From assembly GCA_944376695.1 (NCBI GenBank), contig CALWDM010000014.1:1-45838 (forward strand): a stretch of 45,838 nucleotides of DNA. The letters run 5' to 3'. Of the stretch, positions 1 to 10,185 are shown one piece after another (the stretch's first letter is position 1; each line of letters opens with the position of its first letter). Under the pieces are notes generated by a model. That model was not told the DNA's origin, searched no databases, and saw only the letters and a list, made by a program, of their open reading frames with translations. Source of the stretch: an uncultured Mediterraneibacter sp. Its GTDB lineage: Bacteria; Bacillota; Clostridia; Lachnospirales; Lachnospiraceae. The translations under genes and the position numbers were made by a program.

Positions 1-2
1 AC

Positions 3-575
3 TACAACAACACTGGGAATTGCCTGCTGCTTCGAAAATATCTTCTTGACGAGACAAGCATCTTTAATGTGAACGCCATTTTTTCTGGCTATTATGAAAA
101 CAGCGAAATAGATCAGATGCTGGAACAGGATTTTCTCCGTAAGCTGTCTCCAGACGCGTCCGATCTCATCGTTCCCACAGAGATCCCCATTACCGCAAGG
201 GAAAGTCTGCACGTTGGCGGAGACACTGTTATTGAGATCGAACGCAAAATCTTTCTGCTGTCAGCCACTGAAGTGGGGAAACCAGGGTCCAGAACCATTT
301 TAACTGAAGGAGAAGCCCTGAAGTACTTTTTCAATAATGAGCAGCGAATTGCCTGTTTCGAAACTGGTGAAGCAGTACCCTGGTGGCTGCGGACTCCTGT
401 TGCCTGGTACGACAATGTGGTCTGCGGCGTAGGAAGCAATGGTATTATAGGAATCGGCGGTGTGGGCACCATTAATGGGGATGAAAAAAATGGAGTCCGC
501 CCTGCCTTTTGCATGCCCGCGGATATTCCGATATACCTTGGAGATGATGGATATTATATCTTAGGAAATCTCTGA
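3..575 (+). CDS. DUF6273-like domain protein, C-terminal part (5' end outside window)
   Basis: The reading frame is open from the first bases of the window, so the true start lies upstream. The GTG at 69 is inside the domain and is not a convincing start. The visible 190 residues contain features I associate with DUF6273-type extracellular domains: an N-terminal LLLRKYLLDE stretch, then a YYENSEIDQMLEQDFL segment, a WWLRTP motif, a glycine-rich stretch and a GVRPAFCM motif near the end. Such domains occur in secreted or cell-surface proteins of gut Clostridia; their biochemical role is not established. The protein ends with GYYILGNL. It lies 118 bp before the large surface protein at 694, with no clear terminator between them, so the two may be co-transcribed. 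The family call is from motif memory and is fairly confident; function is unknown. Confidence 0.6.
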   Translation, partial: YNNTGNCLLLRKYLLDETSIFNVNAIFSGYYENSEIDQMLEQDFLRKLSPDASDLIVPTEIPITARESLHVGGDTVIEIERKIFLLSATEVGKPGSRTILTEGEALKYFFNNEQRIACFETGEAVPWWLRTPVAWYDNVVCGVGSNGIIGIGGVGTINGDEKNGVRPAFCMPADIPIYLGDDGYYILGNL

Positions 576-693
576 TTATATAGAAATGAAGAAGACATAT
601 GTTATTGTATCCTGTTGCCACGGGAGAAAACGAGACCCTCCCCATCAACGCTGGATAAAAAATTTTACAATCTGATAAAAGGAGAAAATTCAA

Positions 694-3600
694 ATGCGGA
701 AAGTATTTAAACGTTTTACAGCTCTGTTTCTGGCACTGGTACTGAGTATCAGTATTCTGCCGCTTACGAGCATGGCTGAAGAAATCAGTGATTTCACTGA
801 GCCTGTGTCAGATACATCCACAACTGCAGAGAATACCAGTGATCTGAATACAGAAGATCCGGCACCTGGATCTGCGGAAACAACTGACAAATCAGCCTCT
901 GATGTAGATGACGGTGATCAGGATCAAGATATTACAAAAGATGAATATCTTACTGCTGATGGGCTTACTGTAGAAAAAAATACTGCACAGGAATACAGTA
1001 ATCAGAATGCTTTAAACGAAGATACAGGGTTCTCTCGCTATACCGTGCTAATTCTGGATACTTCCGGAAGTATGGGCGGAACTCCCAGAACAGTACAGAA
1101 GGAGGCAGCGATTAAATTCTGCAGTGCAGTTCTCAATGCCAGTGGCACAAACTATGTTGCTATCGTCAGGCTGAACACCAGTTCTTCTGTCGGCTGTACT
1201 TTTACTAATAACATTGACACTTTGACGAATTATATTAACAGCATTCCCGCAAATGGCGGTACGAACACCAATCAGGCTCTGCAGAGAGCAGAAGAGCTGC
1301 TTGATGGTATCCCTGCGGGCGAAAATGCCCAGATAATCAAAAATATTGTTCTTTGTTCAGACGGTCTTCCTGGATCCGGTTCAACTTCTGCTTCGGGTAA
1401 ATATACCAGTTCTGATCATAGCAGCTACAGATATGCCAATGCTGCCTATGATACTGCGGCGGGGATCAAAGAAAAAGGATACACGATCTATTCCCTTGGT
1501 TTCTTCCACAGTCTTTCCGGTACAAATCTTGATTTTGGCCAGTTGTTTATGTCGGATCTGGCCAGTGATGGATGTTACTATGAAGTAACAAATGCTGATG
1601 ATCTGGAGTTTGTCTTTGGAGAAATTGCGGCAGAAATAACAGTTTCCCCTTATGAATTCAGTTTTGCCGGTTATCTCGTCAAAGATGACGTAACTGAAAC
1701 CTGTTATTACTCCGACGGATATTTCTTAAAAGACTCTGCCACTTACAACAGCCATCTGGCGACCATGTCTTTGTGTTTTTAATTGACTACCTGGTCCAGA
1801 TATTCCGGCAGTTGGGCGACGGATGAACATGGAAATGACGTTCCTGTGGATGCGGAAAATACTCGTTGGATGAATGCGTATAAGCTGCTGACTGATTTAG
1901 GGTATGATAATTTTAAATTAAATGATTTCTGGGATGCTGAGCCTGCAAAAGATTCCGTTGGCGCGGTAGCTGCATCAAAAATAAATCAGTACGACAATAG
2001 TACCATGATCGCTGTTGGGGTGCGCGGCGGTGGTTACGGTCAGGAATGGGCCAGTAACTTTACTGTCGGAAAGACCGGTGAGCATGCCGGCTTCTCTGAA
2101 GCGAAGCAGAATGTCCTCAACTTCCTGAAAGAGTATATCGCAGACAATCATATTACCGGCGAAATCAAAATCTGGCTTGTCGGTTACAGCCGCGCAGGCT
2201 GTGTTGCAAATATGGTTGGAGGTGAATTAGTCGACGGCTACTCTCTGGGAGAGAATGTAACGGTAGCTCAGGATGACTTGTTTGTCTATACATTTGAAGC
2301 TCCTCAGGGCGCGTTGATAAGCGATACCTCCGGCGGAGATTATTCCAATATTCACAATATCATCAATCTGAATGATATTGTTCCTCTTGTTGCGCCTTAT
2401 TCCTGGGGATTTGGCAGATATAACACTGACCGCTGGCTTCCCAGCGCAGAGACATCAGGCAGCTTCTATTCCCAGCGTTCCAATATGCTGAGCTACTATG
2501 AAGATTTTGAGGGAGATACGTCTTATAATATTCCGGAATATGGAACTCAGTTTGAGATTGTTGCCGACTGGTCAAAAATCCTTCCCGGCGGAGCTCCCTT
2601 TATTTCCATTAATTATTATGATGTTCCTACCAGAGAGATATTGGACGGATCTTCGACCTTCCTGTTTGATGGAGCGATCGGAGGCAGGGAAACCTATTAC
2701 TATGATTTTCAGGCGGGTATCCGTGAAATTATGGCATTGCTGAACGGAGGAGCATTGACAGATCTTCTGGACGAAGAAATATCCGCTGAGAAGTTTTTTG
2801 AAAAGTTCTTTGGCGAACTGACGGTTAACCGGATCGTCGAAATTGTAAGTCCTATGGTTGCTCTGAATTTTGACAGCTTTGAAATTCGTAAGGAGAAAGT
2901 AAAGGACAATCTTTCTGATTTTGTGAAAGATGTTCTGGGTGACTCTGATCTGTGGGGGACGGCTGCTTTCGCGGCAGGTTTTGGCGATACGCTGACAGAT
3001 ACGCTTTGGCGCATCTTTGCAAGTATTCTTGACGATCTGTTTAACAAGAATACAAATACCCTGCAATACCTTGCTAATCTGATCACGATGGTAGCTGAAG
3101 GAGGCCTTGCGCAGGCCCATTATCCTGAACTCACGCTGGCATGGGTTATGTCACTGGATAGCTACTATGAAGAGAATCAGACGGATTTCTCCTGTACAAA
3201 TTACCGTATTATACATATCAATTGTCCTGTGGATGTGGAAGTATACAGAACAGATACCAACACTCTTGCGGCGGCGATTACTGAGGATACTGCGCAAGAT
3301 ATCCCCGAAAGTTCTGTCTATGCGTATCTGAATGCGGATGGCGAGAAAATCATTATTCTGCCTTCTGATACTGATTATTCGCTTACTATTACAGCTACTG
3401 ATGACGGTACTATGAGCTATGCCGTAGACGAGTATGATCTGACCAGTTCTTCCAACACCCGAATCGTCTGCTATTTCGATGTGGAAATTGCTGAGGGCGA
3501 TATCCTGACTGCGATCGTTCCTGCACTGGAAGAATCCGAACGGCAAATCGCCATTCCTGAAGGTTCTTCCGCTGCATATACTCTGACTGCGGGAGATGGC

Positions 3601-4500
3601 CGCGGGATCACTCCCGACAGTAACGTTACCGGCGCCGCTGCCTCAAATGCTGTCTATACCGTCAGTGTTTCCAGCAACAGTACCGCCGGAACTGTGTCCG
3701 GCGGCGGTTCGTACACATTGGGAAGTTATGCAAAGGTAACTGCAGACCCTATGAATGGATGCACCTTTTTGGGATGGTATCAAGACGATGTTCTTGTTTC
3801 TGAGGATCTTACATATCGATTCGCTGTAACTGAGGATACTGCGCTTGTAGCACACTTCAGCAGTGCTGAAACTTATACATTGACAGTAGTTAAATCCGGT
3901 GACGGTACTGTTTCCAATGAACCGGTCCAGGTGACTGCAGGCACACAGATTTATCTGGAAGCAATTGCCGGAAATGCGGACGGTTTTATCTGCTGGTCGG
4001 CTTCTGCTGGGGAATTTGAAGATATCAATAGCGAAGTGACGTGGTTTACTATGCCTGAATGTGACGTTACGGTAGTCGCCTCTTTTACTTTCAATATCAC
4101 GGTAAAAGATACTGAAGATGGAGAGGTTAAGATTGACAATGATTCTCCTGGTGCCGGCGAAAATGTGACTATCACCGTCACTCCTGATGAAGGAAAAGAG
4201 ATTGCTGAAGTTATAGTCATGGATGAAAACGGAAATAAGATCGCAGTGACTGACAACGGTAATAACACCTATACTTATTTGCAGCCTGACAGTGATGTAA
4301 CGATTGAAGTTATTTTCAGGAATATACAGAGTCCAGGTTCCGTTGATCCTTCTGGGAATTCTTCTGAAGGTACAACCGCTAACGCGGCCTCCCTGGCTAC
4401 AGGCGATCACGCACCGGTTGCATTGTGGTCTGTTGTTCTCTTAGCGGCTGCAGGTATATTAATTGCACTGCTGGGAATTGTGAAGCGTTACAATCGTTAA
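694..4500 (+). pseudogene. Secreted VWA / lipase-like surface protein interrupted by in-frame TAA at 1780-1782
   Basis: Two open stretches in the same frame (694-1782 and 1783-4500) read as one protein of about 1,268 codons broken by a single TAA. The first part has a signal peptide (residues 1-28, MRKVFKRF then a hydrophobic run ending SMA), an acidic Ser/Thr-rich linker, and a von Willebrand A domain with a full MIDAS set: DTSGS at 122-126, Thr190, Asp223. The second part has a GYSRAG nucleophile elbow (Ser499 in joined numbering) typical of lipase-type alpha/beta hydrolases, then InlB-B/Flg_new-like repeats (motif GWYQDD) and a C-terminal hydrophobic helix followed by KRYNR after a TGD motif, like a degenerate sorting signal. 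The second part has no ribosome site or signal peptide of its own; its TTG at 1783 directly follows the stop. I read this as a nonsense-mutated gene, though readthrough or a sequence error is possible. RBS AAAGGAG precedes ATG 694. Confidence 0.8.
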
Positions 4501-4588
4501 ATGCCTGTTTAAAAGAGTAGAGCTGAAAATTGGAATTTCCCTTGAGATAACAGGTTAATCAAAACGATTGGCAAATATATGGCTGTAC

Positions 4589-4636
4589 GACGCATTTAAC
4601 TGACTAAAAAAGAGCAGGCAGTTAAATGCGTCTTTT
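4589..4636 (+). terminator. Rho-independent terminator after the surface protein
   Basis: A perfect 14-bp stem (GACGCATTTAACTG at 4589-4602 paired with 4619-4632) encloses a 16-nt loop and is followed by TTTTG. It sits between the plus-strand surface protein and the minus-strand kinase-like gene, so it probably ends the former. Confidence 0.75.
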
Positions 4637-4652
4637 GTTATAAATATACCAT

Positions 4653-5138
4653 TTAAATATATTCGCATTTCTCAAAATAATGCATCAGGATATCCGCGCA
4701 GTTCTCCACGCCCAGTTCGGAAGTGTCCAGGATCATGTGGTAATCATTTACATCACCCCAGGTCTTTCCGGTATGTTCATAATAATAGGAGGCTCTCTCC
4801 TCGTCAGTTCTCTCCACCTTTTCCTTTGCCTCATCATAGGTCAGGCCTTCCTTGCCCATGATCCTGCGGATGCGGTCTTCTCTGTCAGCGCATATGAAGA
4901 TGTTCAGTACATTCATCCTGTCTTTCAGAATGTCAGAAGCGCACCTTCCAAGGATAATGCAAGGCTTTTCCGCCAGCTTGCGGATGGCTTCCGCCTCGCT
5001 CTCATACATATGATCGTGAAGCTGCTCTTCGATGTATGCCTTGTCATATACAGGAATATCGAGACGCTCGGAAAGTTCTTCTGCGATGATGCTTGCTCCG
5101 GTTCCGAAACGTCTGCTCATGGTGATCACTAATTTCAT
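4653..5138 (-). CDS. Cytidylate kinase-like family protein
   Basis: The 161-residue protein starts MKLVITMSRRFGTGAS, matching the glycine-rich phosphate-binding loop of the cytidylate-kinase-like family (Pfam Cytidylate_kin2). A central ILGRCASDIL segment and a LNIFICADREDRIRRI segment follow, as in that family. Members resemble nucleoside monophosphate kinases, but their substrate is generally not proven. The protein is shorter than the roughly 200 residues I expect, mostly by missing sequence between the first helix and the central strand, so part of the NMP-binding region may be reduced. The start is supported by an AAGGAGGAG site a few bases upstream. It lies 42 bp downstream of the flavodiiron gene on the same strand and is probably co-transcribed with it. 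Confidence 0.8.
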   Translation of the reverse strand: MKLVITMSRRFGTGASIIAEELSERLDIPVYDKAYIEEQLHDHMYESEAEAIRKLAEKPCIILGRCASDILKDRMNVLNIFICADREDRIRRIMGKEGLTYDEAKEKVERTDEERASYYYEHTGKTWGDVNDYHMILDTSELGVENCADILMHYFEKCEYI

Positions 5139-5180
5139 AAGAACTCCTCCTTCGTAAGTTAAAATGTGAGATACCTGTTA

Positions 5181-6383
5181 TTATAACACTTCTTCCGCGA
5201 TTTGTCCTGCAAGAGATATGATTTCTTCCATCTGGGAATCTTTTACAGCGGATTTGATAGTCACAGATCCGGCCAGCAGCCTCATATTTTTCATCTCGCC
5301 GATCTTTGAGGTTATGAGTTTGGTGGACTGAGGAGCCCAAGTGCCGTTCCCGAGGACTGCCACTGTGCGGTTCTGAAGCACCAGTGCCTTCATGTCTTCA
5401 AGGTAATTATCCATGAGCGGGTAGAGACTGTTGTTGTAGGTGGGAGCCGCCAGGACGATGTGACTGTACTTAAAGCTGTCGGAAATCAACTCGGACACAT
5501 GCGTCTTGGAGATATTGTGCATCCGGATGTTCCTGACGCCTGCCTCAGCGAGGGATACTGCGAAGATCTCAGCTACATTCTCTGTGTTTCCGTACATGGA
5601 CGCATAGGCAATCATGACACCATTCTCCTCAGGTTCATATCTGCTCCAGATATCATATTTTCCGATGATATAGTCCAGATCTGTGCGCCAGATCGGCCCG
5701 TGGAGAGGGCAGATGACGCTGATATCAAGCCCGGCGGCTTTTTTCAGCACGTTCTGGACCTGCATGCCGTATTTTCCTACAATATTTGTATAGTAGCGGC
5801 GTGTCTCGTCCAGCCAGTCTCTGTCAAAATCAAGTTCGTCATTGAAAATATTTCCGCCAAGTGCCCCGAAGGTTCCGAAAGCGTCGGCAGAGAAGAGGAT
5901 CCGGTCTGTCTCATCGTAAGTCATCATTGCTTCCGGCCAGTGGACCATGGGAGCCATGACAAAATGAAGGGTATGCTTTCCGCAGGAGAACGTATCCCCT
6001 TCTTTTACAGTGACAGTCCTGCCTTCCAGATCAAAGTCGAAGAACTGGCTGATCATGGGGAAGGTTTTGGCATTGCCGATAATCTGCATATCCGGATAAC
6101 GGAGCGCCAGGTCATCGATCATAGCGCAGTGATCCGGCTCCATGTGATTCACTACGAGATAATCCAGGGTGCGTCCGTCCAGAACGGCTTTTACATTTTC
6201 AAGAAACTGGCGGCCGATGGCATGGTCTGCAGCGTCAAAGAGCACGGTCTTCTCATCGAGAAGCAGGTAGGAGTTATAGGAAACTCCCTTTGTGAGCGGG
6301 AAAATGTTTTCAAACAGTTCCAGTCTCCGGTCGTTTCCTCCAACCCAGTACAGATCCTCAGTTACTTTCCTAAAACAGTGCAT
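5181..6383 (-). CDS. fprA: FprA-type A flavoprotein (flavodiiron protein)
   Basis: The 400-residue protein has the two-domain layout of flavodiiron proteins: an N-terminal metallo-beta-lactamase-like domain holding a di-iron site and a C-terminal flavodoxin domain binding FMN. Visible iron ligands are His80, Glu82, Asp84 and His85 in the HMEPDH motif, His148 and Asp167. The flavodoxin domain starts near residue 250 with the FMN loop motif SMYGNTENVAE. Family members in anaerobes reduce O2 to water, or NO to N2O, in the cytoplasm using rubredoxin or related electron donors. No extra rubredoxin domain is present at the C terminus, so the donor must be encoded elsewhere. RBS AAGGAGG precedes the ATG. 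Confidence 0.95.
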   Translation of the reverse strand: MHCFRKVTEDLYWVGGNDRRLELFENIFPLTKGVSYNSYLLLDEKTVLFDAADHAIGRQFLENVKAVLDGRTLDYLVVNHMEPDHCAMIDDLALRYPDMQIIGNAKTFPMISQFFDFDLEGRTVTVKEGDTFSCGKHTLHFVMAPMVHWPEAMMTYDETDRILFSADAFGTFGALGGNIFNDELDFDRDWLDETRRYYTNIVGKYGMQVQNVLKKAAGLDISVICPLHGPIWRTDLDYIIGKYDIWSRYEPEENGVMIAYASMYGNTENVAEIFAVSLAEAGVRNIRMHNISKTHVSELISDSFKYSHIVLAAPTYNNSLYPLMDNYLEDMKALVLQNRTVAVLGNGTWAPQSTKLITSKIGEMKNMRLLAGSVTIKSAVKDSQMEEIISLAGQIAEEVL

Positions 6384-6445
6384 GATATTTCCTCCTTATA
6401 TAATGACCGCACTCCGCGCGGCCGGCAAAATCTTAAGACGTATCT

Positions 6446-6473
6446 ATTCTAACATAAAAGCAAAAATTCGCAA
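6446..6473 (-). promoter_or_regulatory. Probable promoter of the flavodiiron gene
   Basis: Read on the minus strand: TTGCGA (6468-6473), a 16-bp spacer, then TAGAAT (6446-6451) preceded by TGT as an extended -10. It lies about 60 bp upstream of the fprA start. Confidence 0.55.
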
Positions 6474-6619
6474 TATGTCAGGGACAACTGGAATGTATTT
6501 ATTTGAGAGCAGAGAGCAGATAAAGAGAAAAACAGGATAAATTGAAGATGAAGCTTCAGAAATTCTGTGGTAATATAGTGGCAGATCATCTAAAAATGAG
6601 AAGAAAGGTGGAAAGAAAT

Positions 6620-6970
6620 ATGTTATTTCTATGCTATCCCAAATGCAGCACATGCATAAAAGCAAAAAAATGGATGGAGGAAAAAGGACTGGAGTATGTG
6701 CTCCGTGATATTAAAACAGATCATCCCACTGCAGAGGAACTCAGAGAATGGCGCCGTAAGAGCGGACTGCCTCTGAAGCGTTTTTTTAACACAAGCGGAA
6801 ACCTGTATAAAGAGCTGAAATTAAAGGACAGGCTTCCGGATATGGATGAGGAAGAACAGGCGGAACTCCTTGCTTCGGACGGAATGCTTGTAAAGCGCCC
6901 CATCCTTGTGGACGGAGAAAAAGTTCTGGTAGGATTCAGGGAAAAAGAATGGGAAGAAAATCTGATTTAG
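6620..6970 (+). CDS. ArsC/Spx-like thioredoxin-fold protein
   Basis: The product is 116 residues from the ATG at 6620, chosen because an AAAGGTGG ribosome site lies just upstream and the family starts with a short beta strand before the cysteine motif. MLFLCYPKCSTCIKAKKWM resembles the ArsC/Spx/YffB family, with a CxxC pair (KCSTCI) near the N terminus. Later motifs RRKSGLPLKRFFNTSG, a central YKELKLKD, and RPILVDGEKVLVGF match the family's C-terminal half, where the Arg-Pro motif lies. These proteins are arsenate reductases, glutathione- or thiol-linked oxidoreductases, or transcription-interacting Spx factors. The CxxC is shared by Spx, but the residues contacting RNA polymerase cannot be judged by eye. 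It stands alone, divergent from the flavodiiron gene, which would fit a redox-stress role (inference). Confidence 0.85.
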   Translation: MLFLCYPKCSTCIKAKKWMEEKGLEYVLRDIKTDHPTAEELREWRRKSGLPLKRFFNTSGNLYKELKLKDRLPDMDEEEQAELLASDGMLVKRPILVDGEKVLVGFREKEWEENLI

Positions 6971-6973
6971 CAC

Positions 6974-7002
6974 TTTAACCTGAAAAAGCAATGTGGTATA
7001 CT
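6974..7002 (+). promoter_or_regulatory. Probable promoter of the paaK-ior operon
   Basis: An extended -10, TGG followed by TATACT (6997-7002), lies about 110 bp before the paaK start. The -35 region (TTTAAC, 6974-6979, 17-bp spacing) is poor, so the extended -10 probably matters most. The block ATGTGGTATACTGATA is nearly repeated upstream of ptsH. Confidence 0.5.
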
Positions 7003-7114
7003 GATATCAGTTCTGCCATGCGGAGGGATGCGGAACGGCTGCTTTGCATTAAGCGCCATGCAGATGCAATGGTTCCGGATTTTCCGCAATGGCATATTGA
7101 AGGAGGTATACACA

Positions 7115-8425
7115 ATGATATGGGCAAAGGAAGAGACTCTGCCGAGAGATGAGATCGAAGCCATACAGTTCGCGAAGCTGAAAGGCACGGTCCGGTATAT
7201 CTATGACAGAGTAAAGCCTTACCGTGAGAAAATGGATGCGGCGGCGGTAAAGCCGGAGGATATCCGCTCACTGGACGATCTGAGGAAGCTGCCGTTTACA
7301 TATAAGGCGGATTTCAGGGATCACTACCCGGACGGCCTGTTCGCGGTGGACAAAAAGGAAATCGTGCGCTATCATGCCAGCTCCGGTACGACCGGCAAGC
7401 CAACCGTCGTGGGATACACGCGAAACGATCTGGATCTGTGGCTGAACAATGTGGCAAGACTCGCCTGTATGGGGGGAGCGACAGCAGACGATGTAGCTCA
7501 GATCTCGTTCGGATACGGCACGTTCACAGGTGCCCTGGGTCTTCACGGCGGGCTTGAGAAGATCGGGGCGTCTGTGATCCCCATGTCGTCGGGAAATACG
7601 AACAAACAGATCATGTTCCTGCAGGATATGGGCGTGACTCTTCTCGTGGCGACTCCTTCCTATGCGCTGCATCTGGGCGAGGAGATCCGGAAGAGAGGCA
7701 TTGACCCCGCAAAAGACTTAAAGCTGCATATCGGGCTGTTCGGCGGGGAAGGCATGACTGAGCCAATGCGTGATGAGATGCACCGGGTCTGGGGAGATCA
7801 GTTTATCTGCACCCAGAACTACGGAATGAGCGAACTGTGCGGGCCGGGCGTGGCAGGTGAATGTACAGAGCTTTGCGGCATGCATGTCAATGAGGACTGG
7901 TTTATCCCGGAGATCATTGATCCGGAGACCGAAGAAGTGCTTCCTCCGGGTGAACTGGGTGAACTGGTCGTAACCTGTCTCGGCAAAGAAGCGCTGCCCC
8001 TGGTCAGGTACAGGACTGGCGACCTGACAAGGCTGATGTACGAGCCGTGTAAATGCGGCCGCACCACATGCAGGATCGAGAATATCTCCGGGCGCGCGGA
8101 CGACATGCTTGTGATCCGCGGCGTCAATGTATTCCCGACTCAGATAGAGGAGGTGCTCCTGAAGATCGAAGAGATCGGACCGCACTATGAGATCCTCGTT
8201 GAGAGAAAAAACCGGCTGGATGTCATGACCATCACTGTGGAGCTGATCGATGACAGGCTGCTCGACAGCTACGGAAAACTGAGTGAACTGGAGAGCAGCA
8301 TCCAGAGAGCCCTGCGGTCACAGTTAGGGCTAGCTACCCAGATTCGTCTGGTAGCTCCGAATACGCTGAAGCGGTTTGAGGGTAAGGCAAAGAGAGTGAC
8401 AGATTTACGAAAGGATGGACTGTAA
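7115..8425 (+). CDS. paaK: Phenylacetate-CoA ligase family protein (first copy)
   Basis: The protein is 436 residues from ATG 7115, which has AGGAGG at 7101-7106; the upstream extension of this frame has no family similarity. It belongs to the ANL adenylate-forming superfamily, PaaK group. The P-loop motif SSGTTGKPTVVGYT, the QNYGMSELCGPGVAGEC segment, the YRTGDL motif and the C-terminal hinge region around GRADDMLVIRGVNVFPTQIE are all present. The enzyme interconverts aryl-acetates and aryl-acetyl-CoA with ATP. Because iorAB follow directly, it may run in the acid-forming direction and conserve the CoA thioester as ATP (inference). The gene is 2 bp from iorA. A second copy lies in the same operon. 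The KCGRTTC segment contains cysteines also seen in the second copy. Confidence 0.93.
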   Translation: MIWAKEETLPRDEIEAIQFAKLKGTVRYIYDRVKPYREKMDAAAVKPEDIRSLDDLRKLPFTYKADFRDHYPDGLFAVDKKEIVRYHASSGTTGKPTVVGYTRNDLDLWLNNVARLACMGGATADDVAQISFGYGTFTGALGLHGGLEKIGASVIPMSSGNTNKQIMFLQDMGVTLLVATPSYALHLGEEIRKRGIDPAKDLKLHIGLFGGEGMTEPMRDEMHRVWGDQFICTQNYGMSELCGPGVAGECTELCGMHVNEDWFIPEIIDPETEEVLPPGELGELVVTCLGKEALPLVRYRTGDLTRLMYEPCKCGRTTCRIENISGRADDMLVIRGVNVFPTQIEEVLLKIEEIGPHYEILVERKNRLDVMTITVELIDDRLLDSYGKLSELESSIQRALRSQLGLATQIRLVAPNTLKRFEGKAKRVTDLRKDGL

Positions 8426-8427
8426 AA

Positions 8428-10185
8428 ATGGCAGAGAAAGTGATTATGCTGGGTAACGAGGCGATCGCCCGCGGAGCATACGAGGCGGGAGTGAAGGTAT
8501 CCTCCGCATACCCGGGGACTCCCAGCACAGAGATTAGCGAATACCTTGTCCAGTACAGGGACGATGTATATGAGGAGTGGGCGCCGAACGAGAAAGTGGC
8601 GGCTGAAGTTGCCGTAGGAGCGAGCCTTGCGGGGGCGCGCGCTATGGCGTGCATGAAGCATGTGGGGCTGAATGTGGCGGCTGACCCGCTGTATTCAGTG
8701 TCCTATATGGGGGTGAACGGAGGTCTTGTTATCGTGGTGGCAGACGACCCGGGATTGTACAGCTCCCAGAACGAGCAGGATACAAGGATGGTGGCAAGGG
8801 CTGCGCAGGTTCCTGTGATCGAGCCGTCGGACAGCGCGGAGGCAAAAGATTTCTTTAAGACCGCCTTTGAGCTGAGCGAGCAGTTTGACCGGCCTTTTAT
8901 CTTCCGGACAACTACAAGACTGTCCCACTCTCAGGGGCTTGTAGAATTGTGTGACCGTGTGGAGCCGGAGGATAAGCCCTATGAGAAAAATGTGACAAAG
9001 AACGTTATGATGCCGGGCAATGCGAAAATCCGTCACATTGAGATCGAGAAGCGCAATCTGGAGCTGGCGGAAGCCGCCAATACACTGCCTATCAATGTGG
9101 TGGAAATGAATGACACAGAGATTGGCGTTATTACCAGCGGCATACCATACCAGTATGTGAAGGAGGCGCTGCCGGAAGCGTCCGTTCTGAAGCTGGGTAT
9201 GGTGAATCCGCTCCCGAGAAAGCTGATCGAAGACTTCGCGTCAAAGGTCCATACATTATATATAGTAGAAGAGCTGGATCCGGTGATCGAGGAACAGGTG
9301 AGATCCTGGGGGATCAAAGCCATCGGAAAAGAGATCTTTACCGTGCAGGGCGAGTACAGCGCCAATATGTTAAGAGAGGCAGTCCTGAAACAGGAACTGA
9401 ATCTGGAAGAGCCCGCGAAAGCTCCGGGCAGGCCGCCCATCCTCTGTCCGGGATGCCCCCACAGAAGCGTGTTCCATGTACTCAATAAGCTGAAGCTGCA
9501 CGCGGCGGGAGATATCGGCTGCTACACACTGGGCGCGGTGGCGCCGCTGAGCGTCATTGACACGACCATGTGTATGGGCTCCAGCATCTCCACACTGCAC
9601 GGGATGGAGAAGGCAAAAGGCAAAGACTACATAAAGAACTGGGTGGCAGTGATCGGGGATTCCACATTCATGCACACGGGCGTGAATTCTCTGATGAACA
9701 TGGTATACAACAACGCTACAGGCACGGTCATCATCATGGATAACTCAACCACAGGCATGACGGGTCAGCAGGACCATACTTCGACAGGGAAGACTCTTCA
9801 GGGAGATCCGGCCTACGCGATCAACATTCAGGCGCTCTGCCGCGCTATCGGAGTGAAGAATGTGTATGAGGTCAATGCATTCGACCTGCCGCTCCTGGAG
9901 AAGACGATCAAAGCGGAAAATGAGAAGGACGAGGTGTCTGTCATCATTACAAAGTCGCCCTGTGTGCTTCTTGACAAGCAGAAAAAGCCGCTCTATATCG
10001 CCCATGCAGACAAATGCAAAAAGTGCGGCATGTGCATGAAGCCCGGATGTCCGGCGATGACAGAGAATCCGGACGGAACGATCTACATCGACGACACGAT
10101 GTGCACAGGCTGCGGGCTGTGCAAAGATCTCTGTAAATTTGACGCCATCGAGCTTGTAAAGGAGGGAGAAGAATTATGGCAGTAA
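8428..10185 (+). CDS. iorA: Indolepyruvate:ferredoxin oxidoreductase, alpha subunit
   Basis: This 585-residue subunit carries an N-terminal pyruvate-oxidoreductase-like domain (SSAYPGTPSTEISEYL), a C-terminal thiamine-diphosphate-binding domain (ILCPGCPHRSVFHVL, then GDIGCYTLG and GDSTFMHTGVNS) and a terminal ferredoxin domain with two [4Fe-4S] motifs from about residue 530: CKKCGMCMKPGC and CTGCGLCKDLC. With IorB it oxidatively decarboxylates aryl-pyruvates (indolepyruvate, phenylpyruvate, hydroxyphenylpyruvate) to aryl-acetyl-CoA and reduces ferredoxin in the cytoplasm. Length and domain order are normal for the family. It overlaps iorB by 10 bp, which suggests coupled translation, and lies between two aryl-CoA ligase genes. 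Confidence 0.97.
   Translation: MAEKVIMLGNEAIARGAYEAGVKVSSAYPGTPSTEISEYLVQYRDDVYEEWAPNEKVAAEVAVGASLAGARAMACMKHVGLNVAADPLYSVSYMGVNGGLVIVVADDPGLYSSQNEQDTRMVARAAQVPVIEPSDSAEAKDFFKTAFELSEQFDRPFIFRTTTRLSHSQGLVELCDRVEPEDKPYEKNVTKNVMMPGNAKIRHIEIEKRNLELAEAANTLPINVVEMNDTEIGVITSGIPYQYVKEALPEASVLKLGMVNPLPRKLIEDFASKVHTLYIVEELDPVIEEQVRSWGIKAIGKEIFTVQGEYSANMLREAVLKQELNLEEPAKAPGRPPILCPGCPHRSVFHVLNKLKLHAAGDIGCYTLGAVAPLSVIDTTMCMGSSISTLHGMEKAKGKDYIKNWVAVIGDSTFMHTGVNSLMNMVYNNATGTVIIMDNSTTGMTGQQDHTSTGKTLQGDPAYAINIQALCRAIGVKNVYEVNAFDLPLLEKTIKAENEKDEVSVIITKSPCVLLDKQKKPLYIAHADKCKKCGMCMKPGCPAMTENPDGTIYIDDTMCTGCGLCKDLCKFDAIELVKEGEELWQ

Noticed and set aside
5460-6452. Long plus-strand ORF antisense to the flavodiiron gene
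   Set aside because: The minus-strand frame encodes an unmistakable FprA protein with all iron ligands; the antisense frame has no start signals and no recognisable motif.
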